Program-made: the position numbers and the translations under genes
Assembly: GCA_028583605.1 (NCBI GenBank)
Contig: CM053327.1
Location: 18,091,629 to 18,155,628 of the forward strand
DNA length: 64,000 nt
Origin: Dastarcus helophoroides
Lineage: Eukaryota; Arthropoda; Insecta; Coleoptera; Bothrideridae
Direction of reading: 5' to 3'
Part shown: piece by piece, positions 1 through 11,224 of the stretch
How positions within the stretch are numbered: the stretch's first letter is position 1
Layout: every line of letters starts with the position of its first letter
The notes under the pieces: generated by a model
The model's input: the letters and a program-made list of their open reading frames with translations, nothing else
Database searches by the model: none
Told to the model about the DNA's origin: nothing

Positions 1-408
1 ACCTTTATATTTTTTAGTTTTGATTTTTTGTTCAGGTTTTGACTTTCCGAAAAGAACTACCTTTCGAAATTTCGCCTATTTTCTAAAGTTGAAAACTTCA
101 ACTTTTTTAATTTTCGATTTTTTTGAAAATTTCCACTATTTCAAAATTTAAATATTTTTCTCAACATTTTGACTTTTTCTTATAAATTTAACTTTTTCCG
201 AAAATTTTTACTTTATTAAAAATGTTGGGTTTTTGAAAATTTCTCTTTTTCTGAACATTTTGGCTTTTTTACAAAGCCCGACTTTTTGGAATTACGACTT
301 TCTTGTAAATTTGACTTTTGAAGTAGTCGATTTTCGTGAAAACTTTCTTTCGAAAGGTGGACTCTTTCTTTTGGTGGAATGGACTGGTCCTTGGTTATCT
401 TCAAAAAA

Positions 409-604
409 TACAAAACTTCTCCCCTGAAACCAAGAAAGATTAAAAAACACAATAAAGGCTGCTCTAACGCTTTTCGACGGCCAAGCTATCATCTTCAGAA
501 AGATACTGATCTCTCTGAAGATGATAGCTTGGCAGTCGAAACGCGTTAGAGCAACATTTGTTGTGTTTTTTAATCTTTCTTGGTTTCAGGATCCAAGTTT
601 TGTA
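409..604. repeat. 196-bp gap-free palindrome (inverted Penelope-like tails?)
   Basis: Two arms of about 98 bp (409-506 and 507-604) are reverse complements with about 90% match and no indel: paired positions sum to 1013 from the centre to both outer ends. The centre lies between GAAGATGATAGCTTGGC words at 480-498 and 515-533. Each arm contains CTGAAGA and a GAAA-type motif, as in the Penelope-like tails elsewhere in the window. The outer flank GGTGGAATGGACTGG (373-387) belongs to a dispersed repeat found again near 4720 and 9325. It may be two tails joined end to end or a foldback element. Confidence 0.75.
511..551 (+). ncRNA. Hammerhead-ribozyme-like motif
   Basis: CTCT (511-514) is followed by CTGAAGA (515-521), which fits the core C3-U4-G5-A6-N7-G8-A9. 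A weak stem II region comes next, then GAAA (538-541), a palindromic stem III ACGCGT (541-546), and T547 as the H17 position. AGAG (548-551) then pairs with CTCT to make stem I. Predicted cleavage is after 547. Such ribozymes with a minimal stem III are known from Penelope-like elements. Stem II is poor, so activity is uncertain. Confidence 0.35.
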
Positions 605-905
605 TTTCAATTGTGATGGACTCTTTCGTAAAGATTTTTTTTTAATTCCTTTTTTTGCAAATTTCAATTTGTTTGGAAATCGATTTTTTTTTAATTTCTT
701 CTTGAAAATTTTAACTTACCTATTTGAAAGTTTATTTTTTTCAGAATTCCTATTTGAAAATTTGGTTTTTTCAAAAATTGGAATTTTTTTTTTGAAGATA
801 TCAACTTTTTTTAAAAAATGTTGACCTTTTAAAATGCCGACTCTTCTCGAAGTTTTGACTTTTTTTGGAAAGTTTCTTTTTCTAAATTTTAACTTTTTTG
901 TAAGA

Positions 906-1987
906 TTTGATCAAACACGTTTTAATTGTTTCTTTCATGTATGCTTTATAATTTTGGGTCAAAATTGAAATTACTATTTTTTTTAACTATACTCCTCTCC
1001 GAAAAGTTAACCCTATTTTGCCCTTAAAGCACTGCCAATGGAAGGCCAAAATAAAATTATTTAAGTCAATATTCCAAGAAATAATTTTGAGATTAAATTC
1101 GATATTTTGGGAGAAAGGTAAAAATTTCTATTTAAAATTTATTATTAGAGATTAAAGGCATGTTCGAAAAAAAATCAATATACAAGGTATCCCAACGAAA
1201 ATCTGAACTCCTAAAATTAGAAAACCGAGAAATATTTCAGAATTGGCCGAGACCCGTCGATTCATACTCTTGAAGGAATCATTTTTGACGCTTAAGCAAC
1301 TTGATATGTTCATTCCCTGGACCATTACAAACCTCCACTTTAAAATTTTAAATGGAACTTCCCTAGTTGTAATACATCATTTTAAATCCCTTTCCATTAT
1401 GAATACAATGTGCATACACAAAATCGAAATTTCGAGTCAAAAAAAGTCGCAATCTCGAAAATAGGTCGATTAATTAAAAAATTATCTTTCAGTTATGTTT
1501 CTTGACTCTTCGAATTTACATTTAAAATTTTATTTTTTCTTTTTTTTGATAATTGTAAGCTTCGAGTGAAACGTTCGGTGTAAACATCGGAACTTCCCCC
1601 TAGTCCACTGTGTATGTTGATCCTCAAGTTATATTTATCTCCTTGTTTTAGTTCACCAAATCCGAAATTATCCGAAACATTTATATTTGTTTAGATTGCG
1701 GATTCGTATATTTTTTTAATTTTAGATACCCGACAGTTTCGGCTACAATTACCAAGTTCTATAACATCCCCAATATTCTATTGGGTTTTGGGCTGAAAAT
1801 TGATACAAAAACTAAACATCAGATACGTAATAAATAATTTACTCAAAATAATTCGTTATTACATCCTCATCCAATTGAATATGAGCTTCTGACTTTTTAG
1901 TGGTTCACTGTTGCCCATCTTGCCCTACAGTATATTTATAGGAACATTCAAGTGTTTATTTTTCAGAACTATTTGAAGGTTGTGGCA
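906..1987. other. No gene recognised
   Basis: AT-rich sequence between the first array and a small - strand ORF. A short open stretch at 1243-1464 begins after a CAG, but it has no donor site and no recognisable domain. Confidence 0.5.
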
Positions 1988-2290
1988 TCAAAGAAAAAAA
2001 GATGATTCGTATGTAAAAAAGACTTTTTCTACACTGTTTTCGTCGATACCAGCTTTCCTCATAGATTCAGAAAACTCAAATAACTGGTAGTCAACAAATT
2101 CCTCTCGAATATTAGCCACATAATAATACTGGGACCCACTTCTTTTCAAAATATTCCGCACTCTTCGCGATTTCACATTAACTTTCTTTTGCAAATCATT
2201 ACCTCTATCAACCGATGTTGGTATGAAAAATCTAGGCTCTCGAAGAGAGAAACTAACTGCTTTGGTTATATACATAATAGATGAAAACAT
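1988..2290 (-). pseudogene. Unrecognised 100-codon ORF, possible remnant
   Basis: This - strand ORF has a more protein-like composition than its surroundings, with mixed charged and aromatic residues and a C-terminal part reading FSESMRKAGIDENSVEK. A second reading frame at 2303-2533 lies directly upstream on the same strand and could be the same broken gene. I recognise no domain or motif. It could be a decayed transposase or part of a repeat. It has no signal peptide and no clear promoter. Confidence 0.2.
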
Positions 2291-2403
2291 ACAAATGTCG
2301 CATTATTTTGCGATGTCAAAGCCGCTTGTAGTGAATGGTAGCTTGAAAGAGGTTTTAAAATATGATTTGAAAATAATTCTTTTCGGCGTTAATATCCTTG
2401 AAC

Positions 2404-2503
2404 AATAGTACATTGTGCAGCTAGTGCGATAAGTTGTCGATTGCCCACGAGAGCGAAGTGGGCAATCAACAACATCGCACGAGTTGCAGATACTATTTTT
2501 TAT
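2404..2503. repeat. Foldback hairpin, about 45-bp arms
   Basis: The inner arms 2424-2448 and 2458-2480 pair as GTGCGAT..GTTG..GATTGCCCAC with only a few differences, around a 9-base loop. Weaker pairing continues outwards through TGCA and AATAGTA words to about 2404 and 2503. It stands out by its GC content. It could be a small foldback element or a cruciform-forming regulatory site. Confidence 0.6.
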
Positions 2504-3185
2504 TACGAATGCATACAAAAAGTAAAGACTCAAAAATTAAAAAAAAAAATAAATTTCATTTATATTAAACGATGAATACATAATAAATTAACTAAACTAA
2601 TTATTATTTATTTAAATAAATTGTACAATTGGTACAATTTGAAAATGTTATATTTGTTAATTACATTAATCTCACTTCTTTAGATATGACAGGTTAATTA
2701 TGTTTGTTTTTTTTAATTATTCATTTTTTCTTCTCGTCAATTTGCGTGCGCCAAGGAAAATTTGTGTTAGACAAGGAAAATCTGCATGCGCCAAGTTTAC
2801 TTGTCGCACTCAAATGGAGGGTGGTTTACTCAAAACTCATGTTGTAATTTTAAAATGGACAAATAGCGACTTATCACCTGTAAAAACGGGCGCAATGTTA
2901 TTACTTATCCCGCATGAGTAATAAAAAATGTAATTACGTATTCGTATCATACTCATTTTTTTCTATCTTCCCTTAAAATTAAAGACTTTGTGATTTCATG
3001 ACCCGTTGATTTTCTTAGAAATTTTTTGTTTTACTTAATTTTACTTAAAATTCCGCTGTTACCTAATTTTATCAGTCTAATTATTATAAGGTTGATCGAA
3101 AATTCAAATCGTATATTTACTTTCACCTTTAACTTCAGCTGTTGAACGTAAATCTCATTTCATTTCAATTTTAATTGACTTTCAG
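2504..3185. other. No gene; intron or upstream flank
   Basis: AT-rich sequence. A locally GC-richer patch at 2745-2920 has repeated GCGCCAAG and ACAAGGAAAAT words. The last 30 bases form a pyrimidine-rich tract ending TTTCAG, the acceptor for the exon at 3186. Any upstream exon was not found in the window. Confidence 0.4.
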
Positions 3186-3283
3186 AGAAGTATGGCCTGA
3201 AAACGACAGTTTTGGCAGCTCCAATATGGCACCCGAAGAGGAATTTCTTGCCATGAAAGAGATATTCTTCGTAGATCTGGGCG
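3186..3283 (+). CDS. Internal coding exon of an unrecognised host gene
   Basis: A 98-bp exon lies between a pyrimidine-rich acceptor (TTGACTTTCAG, ending 3185) and a consensus donor GTAAGT (3284-3289). Only one frame is open; the other two contain stops. It encodes an acidic segment with EVWPENDSFGSS near its start and MKEIFFVDLG at its end. The last base is the first base of a split codon completed by AT at 6007-6008, giving GAT (Asp), and the frame continues open in the next exon. The first base completes a codon from an upstream exon not seen here. Base composition is much less AT-rich than the flanks. I do not recognise the protein. Confidence 0.6.
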
Positions 3284-4715
3284 GTAAGTCAACACAAAAT
3301 TTTCTAGGTTTATTTTTGCAATGGAAAACTTTCAATGGCGCTAGATGTTATGTTGAACTAAAACCAATTACTAATATATGAAATAACTAGGTTTTACCGA
3401 GATTTCGTCCGTAGGTATTAGATAAATAATTGGCTTAACTCATCCCCATTTATGTGGGTATGTGGATATAATATTATTGGGGAATTGTATATGGTTTGAA
3501 CGCTCCCCATCGGACTCAATTTCCGAGACAAAAAGTAGCCCGAAGGAACCTCTACCAATTTTCAAAGTTGGTTGGAGCCCAAGTTGTGAAAATGTAACAA
3601 GCAGAGTAACACACTTTCGCTTAACATACTGAAATTCGGTTATAATGACTTTGAAGAGGAATTAAAAACCAGTCATAATAAGGGAACATCATAAAAAGCC
3701 TATAACAAAAGCAGAGTAAAAGTCATATAACTAAATTTAAATGACGTTTACGTCATACAAAACCGTTGGTCATACTTGAGGGAATCCTAAACGGATTTCA
3801 CTTTATTATATTAGTTTGCATGAAAGTATTGAGATGCTTAGTCAAAATCTTGCAGAAATAAAAATAAATTAATGTGTTCAAATTTCAGATAATGTGTTGA
3901 AATGTATTTCTTGCTTCTTGACGGATTATGTAAATCTCCGCGTCTGAAAAAGTTTCGTGCTCGGTTTTTCATGCAGCAGGATAATCGGCAATAATTAAAT
4001 CAAGATTTTCCTTTAATTTTCATTTCATTGTTGATCAAACATTTTCAATTAGACGTCAGAATATTTGCGAGAAAATGAACTCAACCTTTAAGAGAGAATA
4101 AGGTTTTCATTCCATAGTTACAAAAGTTTGGTAAAAGAAAATCAATTACGTTAACGAGCAAATACAAAGAATGTATTTATAAGAAGCGTAAGTTTTTTTA
4201 ATCGTCGTAATTTTGTACCATTATCATTTTTCTCGTTCTCGGCGACAATAAATTTTTCTTGCGTGAATACTTTCCATATAAAATGAAAAAGTTTCCTTCA
4301 CTTATTCGTCGTGTGATACATATATTTCTGTAGTTGTTTACCTTACGTATATTCTTTATGTGAATCATAAAAGATTTTACGGTAGATATAAAACGTTTGA
4401 TCTGTTGTATAGAAACCCCGCAGTTGCAGCGAATGAAGTGAAAAAATATTTTCTCACAGCATGTGACACGACAATACTGAATAAAACCATATGATATTCG
4501 GATGGTCGCGCTTCAGCTAAATACAGCAGAAAATAACTGACACTATTTACAACCTAATAAATTAATAGCCATTAATTAATTATATGACTATTATTATATT
4601 ATGTTAATGTCCCTCTTCTACCTACATAACTTATTTATCAAAACAGTTTACTTTATCTTGTAATTAAACATTGCCATCATGAATCCCTGAATGTTAATTA
4701 AATTTGAGAGCGGTT

Positions 4716-4793
4716 TTTTTTTTGGTGGAATGGACTTGTGTTTGGTTATCTTCAAAAATTGATATACAAATCTTGTCCCCTAAAACCAAGAAG
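4716..4793 (+). repeat. Dispersed repeat (GGTGGAATGGAC family), copy 2
   Basis: It shares GGTGGAATGGAC, TTGGTTATCTTCAAAAA and CCTAAAACCAAGAAG words with 370-440, and with 9320-9386 in part. The first copy continues into the 409-604 palindrome. Function unknown; probably the end of a mobile element. Confidence 0.6.
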
Positions 4794-5339
4794 AAATACT
4801 TTTTTTTTATTTTTTTTTAATCTTTAGTAGTAACCATATTATTTAACGTTAAATGTCATAAATTAAACCAAATTTCGAGAAAAAGGTGATTAATTTCGAA
4901 ATTAGAACCAGAATTTAAAGACAAAAGCTCAATAAAAAAATTCGCAATTTTGGGAAAAAAAGAATATTAAAAAAATCAAATTTAACCTGAACTATTACAG
5001 AAACAGTTACGAAAAAATGTTAAAACGATGGACTTTTTTCATGGTCGAATTTGGAATATTTAATTCTTACTTATGACACAAATTTAGGGCACGTATGTCT
5101 CTTGCCTTGGATTTAAAGTTTCTCTCGACTTCGGTTTTGTTTCATCTCAAAATAATTTTGCGTGTTGATTTCTCCACGTACGTACGAAGATCGCTCGGGG
5201 AACGCCGCATAGTATTGCCAATATTTGCCCAAATCATATTACATGGATTGAAATTCAGAAGCATCTGTTTTCAAGGCTATGCCCTATACCTACTTACGAA
5301 ACAGTTATAATTCAACGGGCTGTAAAGTTATAAGATATT

Positions 5340-5580
5340 TACTAAATGTTTACTACATTGACATGTTTAACCCTTACTGTGTGGAATTCTTCAATATTCA
5401 TAACTATTAAAGTCTTTTGACGACAAATACAACAGAAATATTAATAAGTCCACAATGTTTCATAGCAAATATCTATAGAAACATTGTGGAATTTTTAATA
5501 TTTCTTGTTGTATTTAGGGTTATTAGAGTTTATTAAACATAAATGTTTACTAGATGCTTACTGGAAAGCTATTAAGGAGA
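5340..5580. mobile_element. Inverted pair of Penelope-like 3' tails
   Basis: The right arm (from about 5461) reads CATAGCAAATAT, AAACATTGTGGAATTTTTAA and GTTGTATTTA. The left arm (about 5340-5460) is the reverse complement of the same tail and also matches 44400-44510, including AGTTATGAATATTGA and CACACAGTAA. The arms flank an 18-base centre. The same tail follows a GIY-YIG remnant at 43940-44265, which ties these copies to a Penelope-like element. No coding sequence is left here. Confidence 0.6.
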
Positions 5581-6006
5581 TTACGCATGACGAAAAAAAT
5601 ATTCGGTCAGTTGCAATTCGATAGTAACTAATGTTCAGTCGTCTGTTCAACTCATTCAATGTAGATAGGTATAGAATACTAAGGAGTACATAAAACACGA
5701 ATTTAACCAAAGTCATCTTGACGAATCCTTAATTTATATTGATTCTGATTTATTTATCGTCACTTTTTATTTCGAAATCTCCTCATCCCTATTTAACAGT
5801 TATTTCAATTAAGTTTTAGGACCTTCCTTTTTGCGGCTATATTTCGGTAGCGCAGCTGAACGTGCATGCATATTTCTGTAAGTTACAGACAATTGTTTTC
5901 ACACTACATTTGCATACTAGGTCGTTCTATACCATTTCCCATAATAACGCATGCCAGTGAAATATTCCCTGGCACTAATGTCTTTTTTATTTATATGTTA
6001 ATACAG

Positions 6007-6197
6007 ATAAGGCGTGGGTGAAGAGGAGGCAAAACGGGGTTTACGGGCACAACGCTGCCAGGAATCAATGGCTAGAGGTCACGCGTCCTGACGAGCCCCA
6101 GGGAACTCACTTCTGCGGCTTTTCTCGCCTCAGACAATACGTGCCTCAACTACATGATTTACTGTCCCCGACCAAAAGCTGCTCCATAACGTTATAA
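6007..6197 (+). CDS. Terminal coding exon of the same host gene
   Basis: The exon follows an acceptor ending TACAG (6006). AT at its start completes the split Asp codon from 3283, and 62 further codons stay open to TAA at 6195-6197. The product is basic near the start (KAWVKRRQNGVYG), then has QWLEVTRPDEPQGTHFCGF and ends KSCSITL. High GC for this window and the matching phase make it a convincing exon. No transmembrane segment is visible. I do not recognise the family, so no function is given. No AATAAA was seen close by; ATTAAA occurs near 6356. Confidence 0.65.
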
Positions 6198-7075
6198 TCG
6201 ACCACATTATTTCATAAAATTCCAATCAATGTATGCATCGAATAATATCTCATCTCATCTGAATACTTTCCAGAAGTAGAGTTCAATTTCTGGCACATAT
6301 TTCAACTTCACTTTAATACCAAGATTTTTGTTTCACTTTTTGTATTCTCGATTGATTAAACGATAGATAGATGAAGTCTCTGAAAAGTCTTAGAATTGAA
6401 CTAACAGATCTTCTCTATACTCCGAGTTATTTTCTCATTTCTGTTTGCCGCTTTTGCCAGAAATGGAATCCAAATCAGTAAATTTAAAGGAAGCGTCTCA
6501 TATTGCTTTTGCGATATCTACGTTGATGTTATACTGTCTCTGCAGTATATTTGAAAATATCGACAACTTATTTACAAAAACTAAACATTTATTGCTCATG
6601 TTGTGTAATTTTAGAATCAAAGCTTTGTTTACCATTAGCAAGTGTTTGACGAATTTCAAAATTTTGAAATAGTAATAAGTAATCACTACCTGTTTACAAC
6701 TATTGTTATTAACTAATTACTAAGTAAACTTTTTTGTGTAGACCGAATTTTCTGGAACAGTAGTGACGTAGATAAGGGATGATCAATCTCTTCCCATGAG
6801 TTCCTAAACCACAAATCTGTCATCCTAAAAACAGCGAAAAGTATAGCATTTCTTCCTTAATTGTTACAAGCAGGACTTCGAACCGGTTATTTTTATCGTT
6901 TTGGTCTAATTAAAAAAAATCAGCTCAGTATAGATTTTTATTTCACTAAAATAACGTTTTTTTTCTGTTTTTGGTATACACGAATAGATCTAGATCCTAG
7001 ATTCGCATAAGGAGGCTCATGCGATGAGCTGCAGAGTTTTACAAGCAAATTCATCGCCTGCAAGTTGGCGCCAAA
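6198..7075. other. 3' flank of the gene; nothing else recognised
   Basis: Probably the 3' UTR and downstream flank. The two overlapping ORFs near 6445-6686 are opposite-strand shadows of one low-complexity stretch and show no domain. Confidence 0.4.
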
Positions 7076-7640
7076 ATTTAGAGAACAAAATTTATTTTAA
7101 AAACAGCTTGCGATAAGTCCAAATTTCAAGATTAAACTCAAAAGATCTAGGTAAAAATAGAAAGTCCAAATTGACAGGATCCGGTGGTTAATTTTCGAGT
7201 CAGAAAGTTAAAACAAAATTGGGTTGTTTTTATTGAAATCAAGATAATTTAAAAATCAAAGTTCTTGGTGATATTTTTCACAAATTTCAACTTTGAACTT
7301 AAAATTATTATTTCTTTATTTTTTTTCTAAAACTCCAATACAAACTCGAAAATTTTAAAAGTAATTCGTAATAAACTTGAAATACTATGTCGAAATTAAG
7401 ACCTTCTTTAGAAAATTTCGACTTTTCTCAATTATTCGAGAAAATGTTCACTGTTCCTAAAAATGTAAAAGTAATAAAAGTGGAAAGCTTTAGGATAAAT
7501 ATAAATTTTTAGACGAAGTTTTTTATAAAAATATCACGAACTTTTTTTTATTTGATTTTGTTCTGTTTCTTATAGATTTAGCGTTTTTCTATAAATGGCG
7601 ACTATTCTAAATTTAATCTTCTTTCTCCTTTTCCCACTTT
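7076..7640 (+). repeat. AT-rich GTCGAAATTTT-type array
   Basis: Irregular A-rich and T-rich words such as AGAAAGTCCAAATTGAC and AAATTTCGAC recur with variable spacing, as in the other arrays. No coding signal. Confidence 0.5.
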
Positions 7641-7680
7641 TCAATTTCCATGTTCAGATTTTTCATAATTTCAACTTAAT

Positions 7681-7873
7681 GCTTGAAGTTTTCACTTTTT
7701 GAAACATTGCTCGTATTCCGATGTCTTTGTTTACCTATACCTACTCGAGTTTTCTTGCTTGGACCTGTCACAAGCTTGAAATTTTCACTTTTTGAAATAC
7801 TGCTCGTGTTCCGATGTCTGTGTATACCTGTCGGTCGCCCTACTCCAGTTTTCTTTCTTGGACCTGTCACAAG
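7681..7873 (+). repeat. Two-copy tandem repeat, 93-bp period
   Basis: Unit 1 (7681-7773) and unit 2 (7774-7873) share GCTTGAA, TTTTCACTTTTTGAAA, TTCCGATGTCT and CTTGGACCTGTCACAAG. Unit 2 has a few extra bases in its middle. It directly precedes an LTR-like promoter region, so it could be an enhancer repeat in U3. Confidence 0.75.
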
Positions 7874-8098
7874 GGATCATAAATTTTATTTAAGGGCAGT
7901 AGCCAATAAATACAAAGAGAGTAACCAAGTAACCTCCGGAGAGTGAAGAAGTTAATAAACCGTGCTAAAAATAACGTCTCTTTTTATTTCATCTACCGTG
8001 AGCGTAGTAGGGTCCGTCGATTAATCAAAAACAACCTAATTCAATAAACAATACAAATCCCCGAATAGTGATCGGTAGCCCACATTTCTGGCCCAACA
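7874..8098 (+). mobile_element. Partial LTR (3' part) of an LTR retrotransposon
   Basis: A TATTTAA box near 7889 is followed by GAGAGTGAAG, a poly(A) signal AATAAA near 7952, and a terminus GCCCAACA at 8091-8098. The same terminal word ends the LTR-like sequence at 45560-45962. A TG start was not found, so the 5' part is missing or lies in the tandem repeat just upstream. No gag or pol sequence follows. Confidence 0.35.
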
Positions 8099-8164
8099 TT
8101 CGGAATATTCATTACACAACAATTCGGCTGTACAATCCGAATTAAAATAAAGCCAACCACATTC

Positions 8165-9590
8165 CTCAACAGCTCATTTTCTCAAAATTTATCTACTCCC
8201 GAATTGTTGATTTTTTATGAAAACTTTCAAAAAATGTTGTTGAATTTCATTTTTTTTAAGTTTAATGTGGAAAAGAATAAACATTTTTAAATGTAAATTA
8301 AATATAAAATTTTTAGACAGTCAACTCAACCACATGCCGTTCTGAAAGCCGCATTTGCACTAGAGTTTTGAGAGAAAACTCCAAATTTTCGAGATTAGGG
8401 ATACATTTCGAAAACACTCGAAATAAATTCGATTTGCGTATGAAATAAATATTCGAAAAAAGAAAAAATTGAAAAGAACAAATCCTTGAAGTATGAAAAT
8501 TTCGGAAAAACTCTGAATTTATAAGTAATATCTTAAAACCGAAACAAGGGAAAACACAAAATTTCCAAATTTTGAAAATGACTTAAACTTTCTTGAAATC
8601 TTCAGTTTGTAATCGATCTTAATGGTAAAAATTGTAAGGCAAAGTAGGAATTTTTAGAGAAAAGTCAAAATAAAAACTTAGAGTTATCTAAAAGTTAAAA
8701 TTTTGAAAAAAGTCTCTGAAGTTAAAAAAAGTCAAACTTTTGAGATTAATGTTGAAATTTGGAAAAAATCAAAAAATAGTATATAAACCGAAAGTGTGAG
8801 TTCTGAAAAAAATATTTTATGTGATCAAAAATGAATGAACTCAATTCAATTTTAAAAAAGAACTCAAAATTTCCAGAAAAAAGTTAACATTTCCAGGTTA
8901 GAACGAAAATTAAAAAAAAAACAAGATACATTATCAAAAAAGACTCTAATTTTGATTTTGAAAATAGAAATTTTGGAATAAAAAGCTTGTACAAGTACAA
9001 CTGAATTTTCGAGAAAAAGTCAACATACCAAAAAAATTGAAAATTTGTATGAAAACCAAAGTATAGATTTTAAAGTCAATATTTTAGAAAAAAGCTAAAA
9101 ACCAAAAAATGAATTTTGAGAAAAAAAAATACAGATTTTGAGTGTAGAATGGAAAATATAAAAAATATACTACCGAAATTATCTCGAGTTTTTGGGAAAA
9201 AAGTCAATATTTTTTAAAAAGTCAATACTGGCAGAAAATATGAACATTTTAAGTACTTCGATATTTTCATATTTATGATAAATTTCGAAATTTTGTAGAA
9301 AAAATAAAAAATCCACAATTTGATGGAACGAACTGGTCCTTGGTTATCTTCAAAAATTGAAGGGGACAAGTTTTGTATTTCAATTTTTTTTAAAATCCAA
9401 GTTTAAAGTCGGTATTTATAACAATACAATAATATTAATAAAATAAAAACTGCAATATTTCCAACAGTCGAATTTCGAATAGTGAAATTTTTGAAAATAG
9501 TGCTAAATATTTGAAATTTAAACTTAATAACGTAATTATGAAAAAGAAAATTTGAGCATAGTAAACAAACACTTTAAAATGTCGAAAAAA
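8165..9590 (+). repeat. AT-rich GTCGAAATTTT-type array
   Basis: It is dominated by AAAAAGTCAAAAT, GAAATTTCGAGAAAA and AAATTTTGAAAA-like words, without fixed period. It contains the third GGTGGAATGGAC-family fragment at about 9320-9386. No coding signal. Confidence 0.65.
9320..9386 (+). repeat. Dispersed repeat (GGTGGAATGGAC family), copy 3
   Basis: Contains GATGGAACGAACTGGTCC, TTGGTTATCTTCAAAAA and AAGTTTTGTATTTCAATT, matching the flank and outer arm of the palindrome at 409-604. Confidence 0.6.
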
Positions 9591-10460
9591 AAAATGTTAA
9601 GTGGATCCAGGTTTTAAGTGCCGTTCGTAGTTATCATATTGGTTTTAGAGGCAAACGACAACTTAGCTCTTCCAATCAATCAATTTAATAATGATATTTT
9701 ATTTGTTTTTGAACATGTACTAAACCTTCATAAATCGATATCTTTTTCGATTCAACTACGTTTTCGTTTTAACAAAAATAACTTTTTTTTCTGGTTTTTG
9801 GTTCAGTTCTGGTTTGAAATCCTAATAACCTGTACTTTGTTTATGGTATTTTTGAATTTTGAACGTGTTTTTGCAAACATGGAAATTGAGAAAAAAAGAA
9901 CTTCCCGATCTTTATCTACGTCACTGTCTGTAAGATGGGTAAAATCATAGAAAAATTGCCTCCACATGATCGAAATCCTATATCCGCCCCCGAGTATATA
10001 GACTGCTTTAATATACGTTTATTAGAAGCTATTAAGAAGATACACGTCCGAGACATTTATCGAATATCTTGAATTAGTGGCGATTAAGGAAATACACGAT
10101 GGTGAAACGAGTGCTGGTATGCATGAAATACAATTATCACAACCAAATATTAGTTATAAAATCCATGTTATACGAATAAAAGTGTTATAATTCACGGTGT
10201 TATCAAACCAGTAGCATATAGCAATATCAGAAAGCTTCATATAGTTTACTTGCTAAACGAAATAGAATAACATTTGATATCTTGAAAAGAAATACAAATC
10301 ATATAGAGACACCTTAATTTTGTAAAAAAATGTAATGTATATTTGAAAATAAAATAAATTTCTTAGTATTTAAATGCAAAGAAAATTTAAAACCAGTCCA
10401 GGTACATAACACCTTCACCAAAAAGGTTGCATTTTTTATGAAGAATTTAAAAACTTTGAT
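9591..10460. other. No gene recognised
   Basis: The 110-codon ORF at 9618-9950 is hydrophobic and phenylalanine-rich, but it has no recognisable domain and lies in T-rich DNA. Words near 10025-10120 (GAAGCTATTAAG, ACACGATGGTGAAACGAG) resemble the flank of the Penelope-like tail at 5570, so part may belong to the element at 10590. Confidence 0.4.
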
Positions 10461-10589
10461 AATTTTATGATACTTTCAAAAATCTTTACGCTTCTATATG
10501 AATTGTTGACCAAGAATTTCCAAATAATTCCAAATATTTATAGAAAAATACCAATGCAACTAATTATACCTGTTAAAGGTTTTAGAATT

Positions 10590-10830
10590 AAGGGGGGGGG
10601 GACATGTGACTCGGACATGATCCAAAAAATTTACGAAATCAGTTACAATTCCTGAATTCAAGAATTTACGAAATAAGTTGCAACAATTGTAATTTATCAT
10701 ATGTAGGACATACCAAGAGATTCATTAAAACTAGATTTAAAGAACATAGTCGCACATTTTAGATACAATAAAGAAGAAAAATCAAGTGTTGCCCAACATA
10801 CGATATGATAAGTATGTACATGACCCAAAA
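10590..10830 (+). pseudogene. Penelope-like element, GIY-YIG endonuclease remnant
   Basis: The + frame reads IYEISCNNCNLSYVGHT followed by KRFIKTRFKEHSRTF. This is the C-terminal GIY-YIG nuclease of Penelope-like retroelements, with the Y-x-G, Arg and His of the active site visible. It then breaks at a stop and shifts frame; KSSVAQHT corresponds to the family's conserved Ala-Gln-His segment. A short internal duplication of ATTTACGAAAT..AGTT lies at 10630-10685. No reverse transcriptase domain could be read upstream, so the copy is 5'-truncated and dead. Confidence 0.65.
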
Positions 10831-11216
10831 TTAACATTGAAAATTTAAAATTGTTAAGATTGGTTACAAATAACAGAAGTCAGATACCCATATAATGGAG
10901 ATAAGGGATCAGGCCTCCACTTTATTTAAGGTCATTTGTGGCAGATCAAAATTGCATGCACCAGGTGTGTTAAACAATTGGAAATAGAAAAGAAATCCAA
11001 GAACGCCAGTATCAATGCAGATAATGTTGATGCTTCTTTTGCCAAGCAATTAAGATTAGTACGCTTGAAAATGTCAGTTCTGCTAGCGAAATACGTATCG
11101 CGTAATTATTTGTTTAATTGCCGAAATGATGCAGAGGTAAAACCTTCTAAGGACTTAATCATATGCCACAGTGTTTAGTTCAGGGCTTTAGTAATTTTTA
11201 TGTAGATATAATGTTT

Positions 11217-11224
11217 CTAACTAT
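11217..11224 (+). repeat. 8-bp target-site duplication, left
   Basis: CTAACTAT, identical to 11866-11873 on the other side of the element. Confidence 0.85.

Larger units (their letters stand above)
1..905 (-). repeat. AT-rich GTCGAAATTTT-type array, T-rich orientation
   Basis: The stretch is built from irregular repeats of a motif close to AAAATTTCGACTTTTTC, read here in the T-rich orientation. Spacing between TTTTGACTTTT-like words is roughly 20-35 bases but never constant, so it is a decayed array and not a clean satellite. It is interrupted at 409-604 by a separate palindrome. ORFs inside it are compositional and rich in F, K, N and S. The left edge is cut by the window. Confidence 0.7.
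3284..6006 (+). other. Predicted intron, 2.7 kb
   Basis: The intron runs from GTAAGT to a TTAATACAG acceptor. It contains a dispersed-repeat fragment (4716-4793), a short AT-rich array-like stretch (about 4840-5000) and an inverted pair of Penelope-like tails (5340-5580). The ORF at 5095-5310 shows no domain and I treat it as chance. Confidence 0.5.

Noticed and set aside
9618..9950. 110-codon + strand ORF
   Set aside because: Phenylalanine-rich translation of T-rich DNA, with no domain, promoter or splice support.
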